Shown: piece by piece, positions 27,603-37,700 of the stretch
Numbering within the stretch: position 1 is the stretch's first letter
Layout of the letters: each line of letters opens with the position of its first letter
DNA from: Geomonas limicola
Lineage (GTDB): Bacteria; Desulfobacterota; Desulfuromonadia; Geobacterales; Geobacteraceae
Length of the DNA stretch: 64,000 nucleotides
Direction: 5' to 3'
Assembly (NCBI RefSeq): GCF_014193675.1
Contig: NZ_BLXZ01000001.1
Location: forward strand, 434,001 to 498,000
Notes under the pieces: model-generated
Told to the model about the DNA's origin: nothing
What the model saw: only the letters and a program-made list of their open reading frames with translations
Databases searched by the model: none
Position numbers and translations under genes: made by a program

Positions 27603-28886
27603 TTGAGACGATTTCTCAAATCAGCAGGAAAAAGCGAATCCCCCCTGTCTCTCCTTTTTCAAAGGGGTGAACGTGAGGCTGCCTGCAGTGCAGCGGGGAA
27701 CCGACACGCGCAGGCAAAATTCGTCCTGACAGGCGCCACCGGTTTCCTGGGTAGCCACCTGATGGCGGAGTTATTGCGCCGCGGCCATGCGGTGCTGGCA
27801 CTGGGAAGGTCGGCGGGGGGATCAACCCTTCAAGAGAGGATCGCCCGGCAGCTCGACTGGTTCGGGCTTCAACCGGCAAGCGAGCAGTTACAGTGCGTCG
27901 AGGCGGACCTGCTCAAGCCTCACCTCGGACTGGCCCCGGCTGCCTACCGCGCTCTCTGCCGCCCGGCAACCTTCGTGCACCTCGCCTCCGATACCAGGTT
28001 CGCCGCTGCCAACCGGGCGGCGTCCCTGGCTACCAACGTCGGAAGCCTCGCCGCCGTCCTCGACTTCGCCCGGGACTGCTCAGCCCCCTTCTTCCACTAC
28101 GTCAGTACCGCCTACGTCTTCCCCGCCGAATCCGCCCTGTGCCGCGAAGAGCCGGTGGCACTGGGGGAGTTCGCCAACATCTACGAGGAGAGCAAGGCGC
28201 GCGCCGAGCTCGAGGTGATCAGCCGCTGTCGAGATCTTGCCCTCCCCTACAGCATCCTGCGCCCTTCCATCGTCTACGGCGACTGCCAGACCGGCCGGTC
28301 CAACAGCTTCACCGCCCTCTACCACCACGTCAAGGCCCTCGAGTTGATCCGGGACATCTACCTGAACGACCTCACCAACCAAGGGGGCGCCAAGTCCCGG
28401 TTAAGCGGCATCGAACGCGCTCCCGACGGCACCTTGAAGCTCCCCTTGCGTATCGTGCTCCCCCGCAAAGGGCACCTGAACCTGATACCCATCGACTTCT
28501 TCCTTGCCGCGACGCTGCAGATCCTCAGCGCCCCCCGCCCTGACACCATCTACCACCTCACCAGCCGCACCCCGAGCACGATGGAAGAGCTGGCGAGCTT
28601 CTGCGAGAACTTCCTCGGCATCGAGGGGATCGAGATCTGTTATGGCGCAGAGCCCGGCAACTGGCGCCCCAACCCTGCCGAGGCGCTCTTCAACAAGCTG
28701 ATCGAACCCTACCGCCCCTACCTGAGCGACACCCGCAGCTTCGACAGCGCGAACCTGGATGCCGTTGCCCCAGAAATCGTGGCACCCACGCTCAGCTACC
28801 CGATCTTCGAACGCTGCATGCGCTACGCGGTCGAGGTGAACTGGGGTGCCACTCACAGAAACGGCAGCGGTTTTCCCGTCCGATAG
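27603..28886 (+). CDS. SDR-family thioester reductase-like protein
   Basis: A 427-residue extended short-chain dehydrogenase. The dinucleotide-binding motif is FVLTGATGFLGSHL at residues ~40-53; YVSTAYVF and the active-site YEESKARAE (YxxxK) follow. The fold resembles the reductase domains that release acyl thioesters as aldehydes or alcohols. The start is TTG at 27603, with CGGAGG 6 bases upstream and no ATG before the motif. The first ~38 residues are not family sequence, and residues ~13-22 (SPLSLLFQRG) are read through a hairpin repeat. The gene ends overlapping the convergent thioesterase by 34 bases. Confidence 0.8.
   Translation: MRRFLKSAGKSESPLSLLFQRGEREAACSAAGNRHAQAKFVLTGATGFLGSHLMAELLRRGHAVLALGRSAGGSTLQERIARQLDWFGLQPASEQLQCVEADLLKPHLGLAPAAYRALCRPATFVHLASDTRFAAANRAASLATNVGSLAAVLDFARDCSAPFFHYVSTAYVFPAESALCREEPVALGEFANIYEESKARAELEVISRCRDLALPYSILRPSIVYGDCQTGRSNSFTALYHHVKALELIRDIYLNDLTNQGGAKSRLSGIERAPDGTLKLPLRIVLPRKGHLNLIPIDFFLAATLQILSAPRPDTIYHLTSRTPSTMEELASFCENFLGIEGIEICYGAEPGNWRPNPAEALFNKLIEPYRPYLSDTRSFDSANLDAVAPEIVAPTLSYPIFERCMRYAVEVNWGATHRNGSGFPVR
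27639..27667. repeat. CCCCTTT hairpin repeat, copy 2, inside the SDR gene
   Basis: Reverse orientation copy of the element at 27446-27475 (TCTCCTTTTTCAAAGGGG). It lies in frame within the SDR coding region and encodes part of the non-conserved N-terminus. Confidence 0.65.
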
Positions 28887-29275
28887 GCCAGGGCCTGGCA
28901 AACGGCCATGAGGCGTCCCTCCTGGTCGGTGACCCTGATCTCGTAGTTGGCGGTCTTGCGAGTGGCGGATATCTCGCGCGCCTCGGCACGCAGCCTCGCC
29001 CCGCTCTCCGGGCTCGCCACGAAGTTCACGTTCACGCTGAGCGCCACGGTCACCTCGCCCGAGGTCTGGCAGACCGTCTCGAACGCCTCATCGATGAGCG
29101 AGAAGATCGCTCCGCCGTGGGCTCTGCCGAACAGGTTGTTCATTCGTTCGGGGTGATACTGCATCTCCACCGCGGAAAATCCCGCCTCCAGCTCCTGCAG
29201 TTCGAGGCCAAGCGTCCGTGCATAAGGTTCCTCGATCACTGACCGGAATATCGCCTCGCGTATCTTTTGATCCAT
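28853..29275 (-). CDS. PaaI/hotdog-fold thioesterase
   Basis: A 140-residue hotdog thioesterase. The active-site segment NNLFGRAHGGAIFSLIDEAF and the strand VALSVNVNFVASPESGARLRAEA are typical of PaaI-like acyl-CoA thioesterases. The ATG at 29275 has GGGGGGAA upstream and gives normal family length; a start at 29317 would add 14 unlikely residues. It is convergent with the SDR gene and overlaps its 3' end. It could remove acyl groups from a thioester shared with the SDR enzyme. Confidence 0.9.
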   Translation of the reverse strand: MDQKIREAIFRSVIEEPYARTLGLELQELEAGFSAVEMQYHPERMNNLFGRAHGGAIFSLIDEAFETVCQTSGEVTVALSVNVNFVASPESGARLRAEAREISATRKTANYEIRVTDQEGRLMAVCQALAYRTGKPLPFL

Positions 29276-29614
29276 TGGTTCCCCCCATTCAACGTTCGTC
29301 CTGGCGCACAGTAACACAGGACGCCATGCCTACCAAGCAATGGTGACTTCTACTGCGGTCACCTCATCAGTCAATCGGCGCAATTGCCGTTCTCTTATTA
29401 ACAAATTATTGAATCAGGCAACCTCTTCCTGTATAAGGGAAAAACCGGAAACAGGCAGCGCCCGAAGCCCCCCTAGTAACCACTCCGGTACCATTCTCAG
29501 AAGCTACGCATCATGTAACGAGTGGCGACACCACACAGACGTGGGTTACCGTGCTAAAAATTTGAATTTCTGCGCCATTTAGGATAACATCCAGCCCGAT
29601 TACGGGAAGAGGAT
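29276..29614. other. Intergenic region between thioesterase and HEAT-repeat gene
   Basis: A 339-base, comparatively AT-rich gap containing the start region of the thioesterase and the promoter at 29562-29590. An 80-codon open frame (29340-29582) lacks a ribosome-binding site and is not called. No other structure was recognised. Confidence 0.6.
29562..29590 (+). promoter_or_regulatory. Probable sigma-70 promoter of the HEAT/HD operon
   Basis: TTGAAT (29562-29567) and TAACAT (29585-29590) have a 17-base spacer and lie 24 bases before the ATG at 29615. Confidence 0.5.
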
Positions 29615-31264
29615 ATGCCAGAGAGCCCACAGACAACCATCCCGCAGAAGGTATCCAGTGCCACCGCAACAGCGTACCGTACAGCGCTGGCGGCCACCTA
29701 CAAGGCACTGAAGGCCTACACCTTCTACCCGGAGGGGCATCCCCTCAGGGACCGGATACTTGCGGGCGCACACCAGGCAGTGGCGAGCGCAGCCAAGGGG
29801 GGCGCCCTCTCTGTCCTGGTTTCCCGCAACGGGTTCACCTGTGCCGACGGGCGCACCCCGGTCCCCAGCACCCCGATGACCAAGGCCCTGGTCCAGGAGC
29901 TCTTCGCCCGCGAGATCCAACGGCTGAACATCCTCGTCGGCGTAACCCTCGCCGATTACCTCAGCTTCCTCTCCCTGCTCTCGCTCGATCCCCCCAGGTT
30001 GCTGGCCTCCGGCGGACTCGCCCGGCTCATGCAGCAGCAGGGGATCATCAACATAACTCTCAACGAAATCGATATCAGCGCGGTTTTCACCAAGGTGCGC
30101 GGCGAACAGGACGCGGAAGGGGCCGAAGACGGCAGTGCCCCGGGCTCCGGCAGTACCGCTTCGGCCCAAGGCAGCGCCACCCCCGGTTCCGGCAGCGCGT
30201 TCGACTACCCGGGAGTCAGCACCGACCGACTGAACCAGCTCTCGGTGAGCGAACTCGTCGAACTGATGGCGCAGGAAACCGATGACGACAAGTACCGCCA
30301 GATCGGCCGGATCCTGCTGGTCAAGGTGCAGCCCCTGCGCCAGGAGCGCGACTTCGATGCGCTGTTCTGCGTGCTGGTCGCCCTGCTGGAACAGCACAGC
30401 GACCCGACCCGCCTCGAGCCCAGCCGTGACGAGGCGCTGGTCCTGCTGAGGCAGCTAAGCGCTGGAGACCTGACCGAACACCTCTTAGATCACCTGGAGG
30501 ACGGCGAGTTCACCCAGAAGGAACTGGTCTTCCTGATTCTCAAGACGATCGGGCCCGAGGCAGTCGACCCGGTGATCCGCCGCCTGATCGCGGTCGGACT
30601 CAAGGCCGCGCGCCGGACGCTCAGCACTGCGCTGCTGCGTATCGGGGCACCTGCCGAACCTGCACTCATAGCGCTTCTCAAGGATGGCCGCTGGCAGGTA
30701 GCCTTGAGCGCCGCCTCCATCCTGGGTGAACTGGGGAGCCGGGAAGCGGTGAAGGGGCTCAGCCAGGCGGCGGTTCAGCACAACGACAGCCGGGTGCGTC
30801 TCGAAGCGATCCGGGCCCTGGCGCTGATCGGCGGCAAGGAGGCGAACGTCCAGCTCCTGGCCTTCCTCAACGACCCGAACCCGGCGGTGGCCCAGCACAC
30901 GGCGTTGTGGCTCGGAAACACCAAGAACGCCCGCGCGGTCGATCCGCTCTGGCAGTTGGTGCAGCGCAGGGACCTGCGCGGCAAGCTCACCCCCCTCAAG
31001 AAAGAGGCGCTCCTGGCCATCGGCCGGATCGGCGACCGGCGCGCCCTGGAGCCTTTGGACCACCTGCTGCGCCGCAGGTTCATCCTCTTCCCGGGGCGCT
31101 GGAACGAGTTGAAACTGGTCGCCCTGGAGGCGATCGGCACCCTGGGCGGCGAACAAGCACGCCAGTCCCTGTCCCGGACCGCCGAGTTGGGCGGTCACCT
31201 GGGACGCGTCGCCTCGGCCGTCCTGGACGCCATGGCCAAAAGGAACACGGAACACCATGAGTGA
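29615..31264 (+). CDS. HEAT-repeat protein with a YPxxHP N-terminal domain
   Basis: A 549-residue soluble protein. The first ~150 residues form a domain containing FYPEGHPLRDRI and GVTLADYLSFLSLLS. A low-complexity Gly/Ser/Ala linker (~170-200) follows. From ~300 to the end are HEAT repeats (for example LIALLKDGRWQVALSAASIL and AVKGLSQAAVQHNDSRVRLE). HEAT repeats form protein-binding solenoids. It overlaps the HD gene by 8 bases, and that product carries a similar N-terminal domain, so the two probably act together. Function unknown; no catalytic motif seen. Confidence 0.83.
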   Translation: MPESPQTTIPQKVSSATATAYRTALAATYKALKAYTFYPEGHPLRDRILAGAHQAVASAAKGGALSVLVSRNGFTCADGRTPVPSTPMTKALVQELFAREIQRLNILVGVTLADYLSFLSLLSLDPPRLLASGGLARLMQQQGIINITLNEIDISAVFTKVRGEQDAEGAEDGSAPGSGSTASAQGSATPGSGSAFDYPGVSTDRLNQLSVSELVELMAQETDDDKYRQIGRILLVKVQPLRQERDFDALFCVLVALLEQHSDPTRLEPSRDEALVLLRQLSAGDLTEHLLDHLEDGEFTQKELVFLILKTIGPEAVDPVIRRLIAVGLKAARRTLSTALLRIGAPAEPALIALLKDGRWQVALSAASILGELGSREAVKGLSQAAVQHNDSRVRLEAIRALALIGGKEANVQLLAFLNDPNPAVAQHTALWLGNTKNARAVDPLWQLVQRRDLRGKLTPLKKEALLAIGRIGDRRALEPLDHLLRRRFILFPGRWNELKLVALEAIGTLGGEQARQSLSRTAELGGHLGRVASAVLDAMAKRNTEHHE

Positions 31265-32618
31265 GATTTCCCCGCAAATTGCGCAGCGGGTCGCCATACT
31301 GCTCGCCTCCTCGGTACGCACCGTCATGCTCTACCCCCTGGCACACCCCGCGGTGGGGCAGCCGCTCCAGGAACTTACCGTGATCCTGGGCGAGTTGCTC
31401 GAAGAACACGGCCAGCTCCACCTGGGGCAGGTCGAAGGGACCTTCTTCCTCAACAACCGCCTGCTGGTCACCCCTCCCCCCGCCGTATCCGACCTGGCCG
31501 AAAGGCTCACCAAGAAGAAGATCGAGGCGCTCACCGTGTTGCGCGGGGTGACCCGGGACGAGCTGTTCGGCTTCGCCACCCTCTTGGGGCGTCGCGAGGT
31601 GGGGGTGGAACAGCTACCCGAGGAACTGGAACACAAGGGGATCCGCAGCATCCGGGTCGGTATCGAGCAGGAGGATCAATCAGCTGAGGTGGATGCGGGA
31701 CTTCCTGCGCGCACCTACCACCAGGCACTGCAGGCGGTAAAGGAAACCATGCGCGAGGTGGAATGCGGGCGCATTCCCAGCGGCCACTACATCAACACGG
31801 TGGTCGACAACATGGTGTCGGTCACCATGCGGGATCCCACCACGCTCCTTGGCCTCTCCATGATCAAGGACTACGACAACTACACCTTCAGCCACAGCGT
31901 GAACGTGGGGATCCTGGCCCTCAGTCTCGGTTCCTTCCTGGGGATGGCGCAGGAATCGCTGCGCGACCTGAACACCGCGGGTCTTTTACACGACATCGGC
32001 AAGACTACGGTGGACAAGGCGATCCTCAACAACCCGGGCAAACTCTCGGCCGAGGAGTTCGAGCAGATGAAGCGCCACGCCGAGGCGGGTGCCGAGATCG
32101 TCGGCAAGATGAAAGAGATCAGCCCGCGGGTCGCGGACGCCGTGCTTGGCCACCACATCAGGTTCAACCGCACCGGCTACCCGGAGTGGGCCTGCAACCG
32201 GGAATTCAGCGAGTTCACCGAGATGGTGGCGGTCGCCGACTGCTACGATGCCATCACCACGCTGAGGACCTACCAGGTGCCGACCCTCCCCAAGGAGGCG
32301 ATGGACATCATGCGGCGCCTGGCCGGCACCACGCTGAACGCGCGGCTGGTTGAAGAGTTCGAGAAGATGATGGGAGAATACCCGGTGGGGACCTTGGTCA
32401 GGCTGGACAACAACGAGATTGCGCTGGTGGTGAAGCCGCACCCCATGGAGAGCCAGGTGCCGGCGATAAAGGTTGTTATGGACCCGCAGGGGAAGCTTTT
32501 AGAACAACCGAGGCTGGTGAGCCTTGCCGAGCAACGCGGGGAACGCTACGCCAGCATCGTCTCGCCGGTGGACCCCCTTTTGAAGAACATCGACGTCGCG
32601 GGCTACCTGCTCGCCTGA
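31257..32618 (+). CDS. HD-GYP-like phosphohydrolase with a YPxxHP N-terminal domain
   Basis: A 453-residue protein. Residues 1-~135 resemble the start of the preceding HEAT protein (LYPLAHPAVGQPL and GVTRDELFGFATLLG). Residues ~180-400 are an HD domain with the metal-binding HSVNVGILAL, LLHDIGK and VADCYDAIT. The segment HHIRFNRTGYP resembles the HD-GYP signature (HHExxDGxGYP) with Glu replaced by Ile, so c-di-GMP hydrolysis is possible but unproven. The stop overlaps the convergent histidine kinase gene by 16 bases. Confidence 0.88.
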   Translation: MSEISPQIAQRVAILLASSVRTVMLYPLAHPAVGQPLQELTVILGELLEEHGQLHLGQVEGTFFLNNRLLVTPPPAVSDLAERLTKKKIEALTVLRGVTRDELFGFATLLGRREVGVEQLPEELEHKGIRSIRVGIEQEDQSAEVDAGLPARTYHQALQAVKETMREVECGRIPSGHYINTVVDNMVSVTMRDPTTLLGLSMIKDYDNYTFSHSVNVGILALSLGSFLGMAQESLRDLNTAGLLHDIGKTTVDKAILNNPGKLSAEEFEQMKRHAEAGAEIVGKMKEISPRVADAVLGHHIRFNRTGYPEWACNREFSEFTEMVAVADCYDAITTLRTYQVPTLPKEAMDIMRRLAGTTLNARLVEEFEKMMGEYPVGTLVRLDNNEIALVVKPHPMESQVPAIKVVMDPQGKLLEQPRLVSLAEQRGERYASIVSPVDPLLKNIDVAGYLLA

Positions 32619-34402
32619 AACTCGAGCTTCTGCGGACCAGAAAAGCCGATCAGCGCCCCCGGCGTCACCCTGGCCGTGCTCCCCGGCAGGGTGAAGTAGA
32701 TGGTGGCACCCTCGTCCACCGCCCCTTCGGCCCAGACCCGCCCCCCGTGGCGCTTGACGATACGCTTCACCGTCGCAAGCCCGATGCCGGTTCCCTCGTA
32801 CTCCGGCCCGTGCAGCCTCTGGAAGGCGCCGAAGAGCTTGTCCCGGTACGCCATGTCGAAACCGACCCCGTTGTCGCGCACGAAGTAGACCGCTTGGTCC
32901 CCCTCCCCGTCTCTCCCCACCTCGATCCTGGCCGCATTGCGTGTCTTGGTGTATTTCCAGGCATTGTCCAACAGGTTCACCAGTGCCTGGTGCAAGAGCA
33001 CCCGGTCCCCGTGCACCACCAGTTCCGTGGCCACCTGAAACTCCACGCGTCGCTCAGGCTCCACATTTTGCAGCCGCCGACAGATCTTCCAGACCATTTC
33101 GCTTAGATCGACACTGCTCTTCTGCATCTGCGAGCGCCCGATCTTGGAGAGTTCGAGCAGGTCATCGATGAGTTGCCCCATGCTGCGACTGGAACTGCGA
33201 ATCCGCTCCAGGTAATCGCGCCCCTCGGGAGGGAGGTGGGCCGCGCACTCTTCCACGAGAATCGCGCTGTAGCTGTTGATGTGACGCAGCGGCGCGCGCA
33301 GGTCGTGGGATACCGAGTAGCAGAAGGCCTCCTGCTCCTTGATGGCGGCTTCCAGGCGCAGGGTGCGCTCGGTCACCCGGAGGTCAAGCTCGGCGTTCAA
33401 AAGGCGGATTTCCTCCTCCACCCGCCGGCTGTCGGTTACGTCCCGGGAGATCCCGAAGACCCCGACGACTCGGCCGTCTTCATCGCGCAGCGGCCCCTTG
33501 GTAGCATGCACCACCACGGTCTGTCCGCCGCCGTTGGTCAACTGGTGCTCGGGATGGCAGATGGCACCGGTGCGCAGGATCTCCCGGTCCAGCTCAGTAA
33601 TCTGCCTAGCCTCATCGGCGCGGAACAGGAACCAGTCGTCCCGCCCCAGGATCTCCTCCACTGACTTACCGGTCAGCTGAGCTGCCGCCGAATTGATGAG
33701 GATGTAGCGACCCTGGGCGTCCTTGGCATAGATACAATCGGAGGTCCCGTCGATGATGGAATGCAGCAGCTCGCGGTTTTGGCGCAGCGATTGCTCCGCC
33801 TCCACCCGTTCGGCGATGCTCTGTTCGAGATCCGCGTTCGCGGTTTTCAGGTCGCGGTGTTCACGGTCGTAGCTCGAGAGCAGTGACCCGAGCATGATGG
33901 AGCAGGAAGTGCCGGTGAGCCCGATGGCAATCATCAGGTCGATGAGACGCGACGCGCTGCCGGGATAGCCGATTATCCACTCGGGATGGAGGTACTCAGC
34001 CAGGAGCAGGAGCGCGATGTCGCCCATGGCGGCGGCAAGGCAATACCAGCGTTCACGGCCGCGGAAGAATATGAGGGCGTAGACGAATCCGGTGAAGTAG
34101 AAGAAGGGAATACTTCCTTGCGACCCGTTCACCCCGAACCAGCAGAGGCTCAAGTCGACCAGGTAACAAAGAAGCAGGGTCTTGCGCAGGTAGCGCCCCC
34201 GGCGGGCTTGCCGGTACAGGACGAGGGCGCACAGGCCGAAAGCGACGTCGAGAATGACGATGTGACGCGGCAGATCGATGGTAAAATCTATCGGCGCGAT
34301 GACTAACAGACTAAGGAGGGCTGCGCACAGACACAGCAGCCGGAAAAGACTCTGTTCCATATCGCGCTCTTTCAGTGATCGCGGCTCGGGTCTTTCACTC
34401 AT
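32603..34402 (-). CDS. Membrane-bound PAS sensor histidine kinase
   Basis: A 599-residue kinase. About six hydrophobic segments within residues ~15-160 form a membrane sensor module. A coiled linker leads to a PAS domain (~205-330: LLHSIIDGTSDCIYAKDAQG), then HisKA with H~366 in CYSVSHDLRAPLRHI and HATPase_c with NLLDNAWKYT, RDNGVGFD and GTGIGLATVKRI. The dimerisation/kinase part resembles phytochrome-type kinases. The start is uncertain: 34402 gives a compact N-terminus, but 34360 and 34465 are also possible. No response regulator is adjacent, so it is an orphan. Confidence 0.88.
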   Translation of the reverse strand: MSERPEPRSLKERDMEQSLFRLLCLCAALLSLLVIAPIDFTIDLPRHIVILDVAFGLCALVLYRQARRGRYLRKTLLLCYLVDLSLCWFGVNGSQGSIPFFYFTGFVYALIFFRGRERWYCLAAAMGDIALLLLAEYLHPEWIIGYPGSASRLIDLMIAIGLTGTSCSIMLGSLLSSYDREHRDLKTANADLEQSIAERVEAEQSLRQNRELLHSIIDGTSDCIYAKDAQGRYILINSAAAQLTGKSVEEILGRDDWFLFRADEARQITELDREILRTGAICHPEHQLTNGGGQTVVVHATKGPLRDEDGRVVGVFGISRDVTDSRRVEEEIRLLNAELDLRVTERTLRLEAAIKEQEAFCYSVSHDLRAPLRHINSYSAILVEECAAHLPPEGRDYLERIRSSSRSMGQLIDDLLELSKIGRSQMQKSSVDLSEMVWKICRRLQNVEPERRVEFQVATELVVHGDRVLLHQALVNLLDNAWKYTKTRNAARIEVGRDGEGDQAVYFVRDNGVGFDMAYRDKLFGAFQRLHGPEYEGTGIGLATVKRIVKRHGGRVWAEGAVDEGATIYFTLPGSTARVTPGALIGFSGPQKLEFQASR

Positions 34403-34666
34403 GACAGCACTACCCCGCAGGTTCGACCTGGCTGCCATAGCACAACCGAAATTCAGAGTTGCCATGACAACCTGAAGGTGAAGTAACTCAAAGCCACTTT
34501 TGATGTACCACATGAAATTACTTTTACAAAGCTAATTTTTATCCCCTACGAGAAAATCCCCCCAAATCGCGCAAATCACCTACTACTCCGTAGGCTTTCC
34601 CTTACTTTATTCCAAAAATATCAGAGATTGTCGCAAGTTGTAACGTTATGCACCTCCGTATTCCTG

Positions 34667-34696
34667 TTGCCCATTCGCCCCCCGCCGGGCTATACT
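34667..34696 (+). promoter_or_regulatory. Probable sigma-70 promoter of the lhr-like gene
   Basis: TTGCCC (34667-34672) and TATACT (34691-34696) have an 18-base spacer and lie 33 bases before the ATG at 34729. This supports the later start over the ATG at 34648. Confidence 0.5.
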
Positions 34697-34728
34697 TCCC
34701 CTTGACCTGGCAGGAGCGGAGACATCTC

Positions 34729-37700
34729 ATGAGTTCACCGATACAGGACAGTTTTCATCCCCTTATCAGGAGTTGGTTCGCCGCAACCCTCGGTAACCCG
34801 ACCGAGATTCAGCTGCGCACCTGGCAGGAGGTGATGCAGCGCCGCCACGTGCTGGTGAGCGCACCGACCGGCAGCGGCAAAACGCTCGCCGCCTTTTTGT
34901 GGTCCATCAACCAGTTGGTGAGCGGTTCCTGGCCCAGGGGGGCCACCCGGGTCATCTACGTCTCACCGTTGAAGGCCCTCAACAACGACGTGAGGCGCAA
35001 CCTGCTGGTGCCGCTGGAGCAGCTCAGGGAGCGTTTCGCAGCTGAAAAGGTCCCTTTCCCGCAGTTGCAGGTGGTGACCCGGAGCGGCGACACCCCGGCC
35101 GGGGAGCGGCGTCGCATGCTGCGCTCCCCCCCCGAGATACTCATTACCACACCGGAAACCCTCAACATCCTGCTTGCCTCGCGTGGCAGTCGGGAACTTT
35201 TGACCGGGATCGAAACAGTAATCCTCGACGAGATCCACGCCGTCGCGGGCACCAAGCGGGGCACCCACCTGATTACTGCCGTGGAGCGGCTCACCCTGCT
35301 AAGTGGCGAGTTCCAGCGCATCGCCCTGTCGGCCACGGTGCGCCCGCTGGAGCCGGTGGCGGAGTTCGTGGGGGGCTACGAGGAGCACCACGGCAGCTAC
35401 CGCAGGCGTCCGGTCGCCCTGGTGCGCGGGGAGCGGACCAAGCGCTTCGAGCTCACGGTGAGCGCACCGGAGGCATCCCGCGAGGGAGACCGGGAGCTCT
35501 GGCCCCGCCTGGCGGCACGTTTTGCCGAGATCATCGCCGCACAACGCTCCACCCTGCTCTTCGCCAACAGCCGGCGCACCACCGAGCGGGTGACCCGGCT
35601 CATCAACGAACAGGCCGGGACCGAACTCGCCTACGCCCACCACGGTTCACTCTCCCGGGAGATCCGGCTTGCGGTCGAGGAGCGCCTGAAGCGGGGCGAG
35701 TTGAAAGCGATCGTGGCGACCAACTCGCTGGAGCTCGGGATCGACATCGGCCAGCTCGACTCGGTGGTGCTGATCCAGACGCCGCGCTCCATCTCCTCGG
35801 CCATCCAGCGCATCGGCCGCTCGGGGCACGGGGTCGGCGAGGTGAGCCGCGGCCGCCTGTTTCCCACCGTCGGCCTCGATTTCGTCTCGGCCGCCGTGAT
35901 GGCTCGCGCCATTGCCGACGGCGAGATCGAGGAACTGCACCCCGTCGAGGCCCCCCTCGACCTGCTGGCACAGCTCATCCTTTCCATGGCGCTCACCGAG
36001 CCCTGGGACCTGGACGAGCTCTACGGCTTCCTGAAAACGAGCTACCCGTACCGGCACCTCTCCCGCGCCCAGTTCGACCTGGTGATCGGCATGCTCGAGG
36101 GGCGCTATGCCGACTCGCACATCCCGGAGTTGCGCCCGCGCGCCAGCGTGGACCGCCTGGAGAACACCATCGCCACCCGCCCTTCCCTGTCACTGCTCAT
36201 CTTCCTGCAGGGAGGCACCATTCCGGAGCGCGGCTACTTCGACCTGCGCCTGAAGGAGAGCGGCGCCAAGATCGGGGAACTCGACGAGGAGTTCGTTTGG
36301 GAGCGCCGCCTGGGGGAGACCTTCGCCCTGGGCGCCCAGGTCTGGCAGATCACCGAAATCGGACACTCGGCGGTGCAGGTGGTCCCGGTCGCCCAGAGCC
36401 ACCAGGTCATCCCGTTCTGGCGTGCTGAGGAACTGGACCGGGATTTCTACTACTCGGAGAAGCTCGCCCTCTTCCTGGAGCACGGCGCGAGCCTGGCTCC
36501 CGACGCCCTGGAGCGCGAACTCACCGAGCGCTACTTCATGGAGGCCGAGGCGGCGCGTGCCCTGGTCGAGTTCCTGATGCGCCAGCGCGAGGCGACCCGG
36601 GCCGAGTTGCCGCACCGGCACCACCTCCTCATCGAGGAGTACCACGATCCCAATACCCACGCCGGCGAGCGCCAGGTCATCCTGCATACCCTGTGGGGCA
36701 ACGCGCTGAACCGCCCCTTCACCCTGGCCTTGCAGGCGGCTTGGGAGAAGACTTTTTCACACCCCCTGCAGGCCTTTTACTCGAACGACGGCATTGCGCT
36801 GTTGGTACCGGCTGATACCGACCCGCGTCGCCTTTTGGACCTGGTGCTTCCCGAACAGCTGGAGACGCTTTTGCGCGCCTCCTTGGAGGGGAGCAACTAC
36901 TTCGGTGCCCGCTTCCGGGAGAATGCCGGACGCGCCCTGCTGCTCCCCAAGAACAACGTGAAGCGTCGCATGCCCCTTTGGCTGAACCGGCAGCGTTCCA
37001 AGAAGCTCCTGGCCGCGGTGCAGCGCTACGGCGACTTCCCGGTGCTCTTGGAAACCTGGCGCTCCGCTTTGCAGGACGACTTCGACCTGGAGCATCTAAA
37101 GCAGCTCTTGCGGGAGATCAAGGACGGCGAGATCCAGATCACCCGCTGCACCACCAACGCCCCCTCCCCCTTCGCCCACGGACTCATCTGGAACCAGATC
37201 AACAGCTATGTCTACCAGGATGACAGCACGGTGCCCAAGGATTCCGGACTGGGGGGCGACCTCTTGAAGGAGCTTGCCGGCCAGGCCCAACTCCGCCCGC
37301 GACTTCCTGAGCCACTTATCCGCGAGTTCCTGGCCAAGCAGCAGCGCACGGCACCGGGGTACCCACCAGAGAACACGCAGGAGCTGGTTGATTGGGTTAA
37401 GGAGCGCCAGCTGATTCCCGAAACCGAGTGGCACGTCCTTCTCGAGGCAGTGAGCCGGGAGCATGGGCTGGATCCGGCAGACCTGCAGGCGGAACTCGCC
37501 AGTCGGCTGGTACGACTGCTGCTTCCCGGTGCGGCGCTGCCGCTCATCTGCGCAGTGGAGCGGCTTCCAGAGCTGGCACGCGGCCTGAGGCGGCACCGGG
37601 ATGAACTTGGGCTCCTCCCCCTGGTCGAAGAGCCCGCGGCGCACCGGGCCCTGGCGCGCTCCCTGGATAAGGTCGCCGGCTGGCCCGGAGCGGAGGCAGG

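Noticed and set aside
27446..27667. Insertion sequence with inverted ends
   Set aside because: The inverted copies are only ~30 bases with no transposase between them; they fit hairpin REP elements better.
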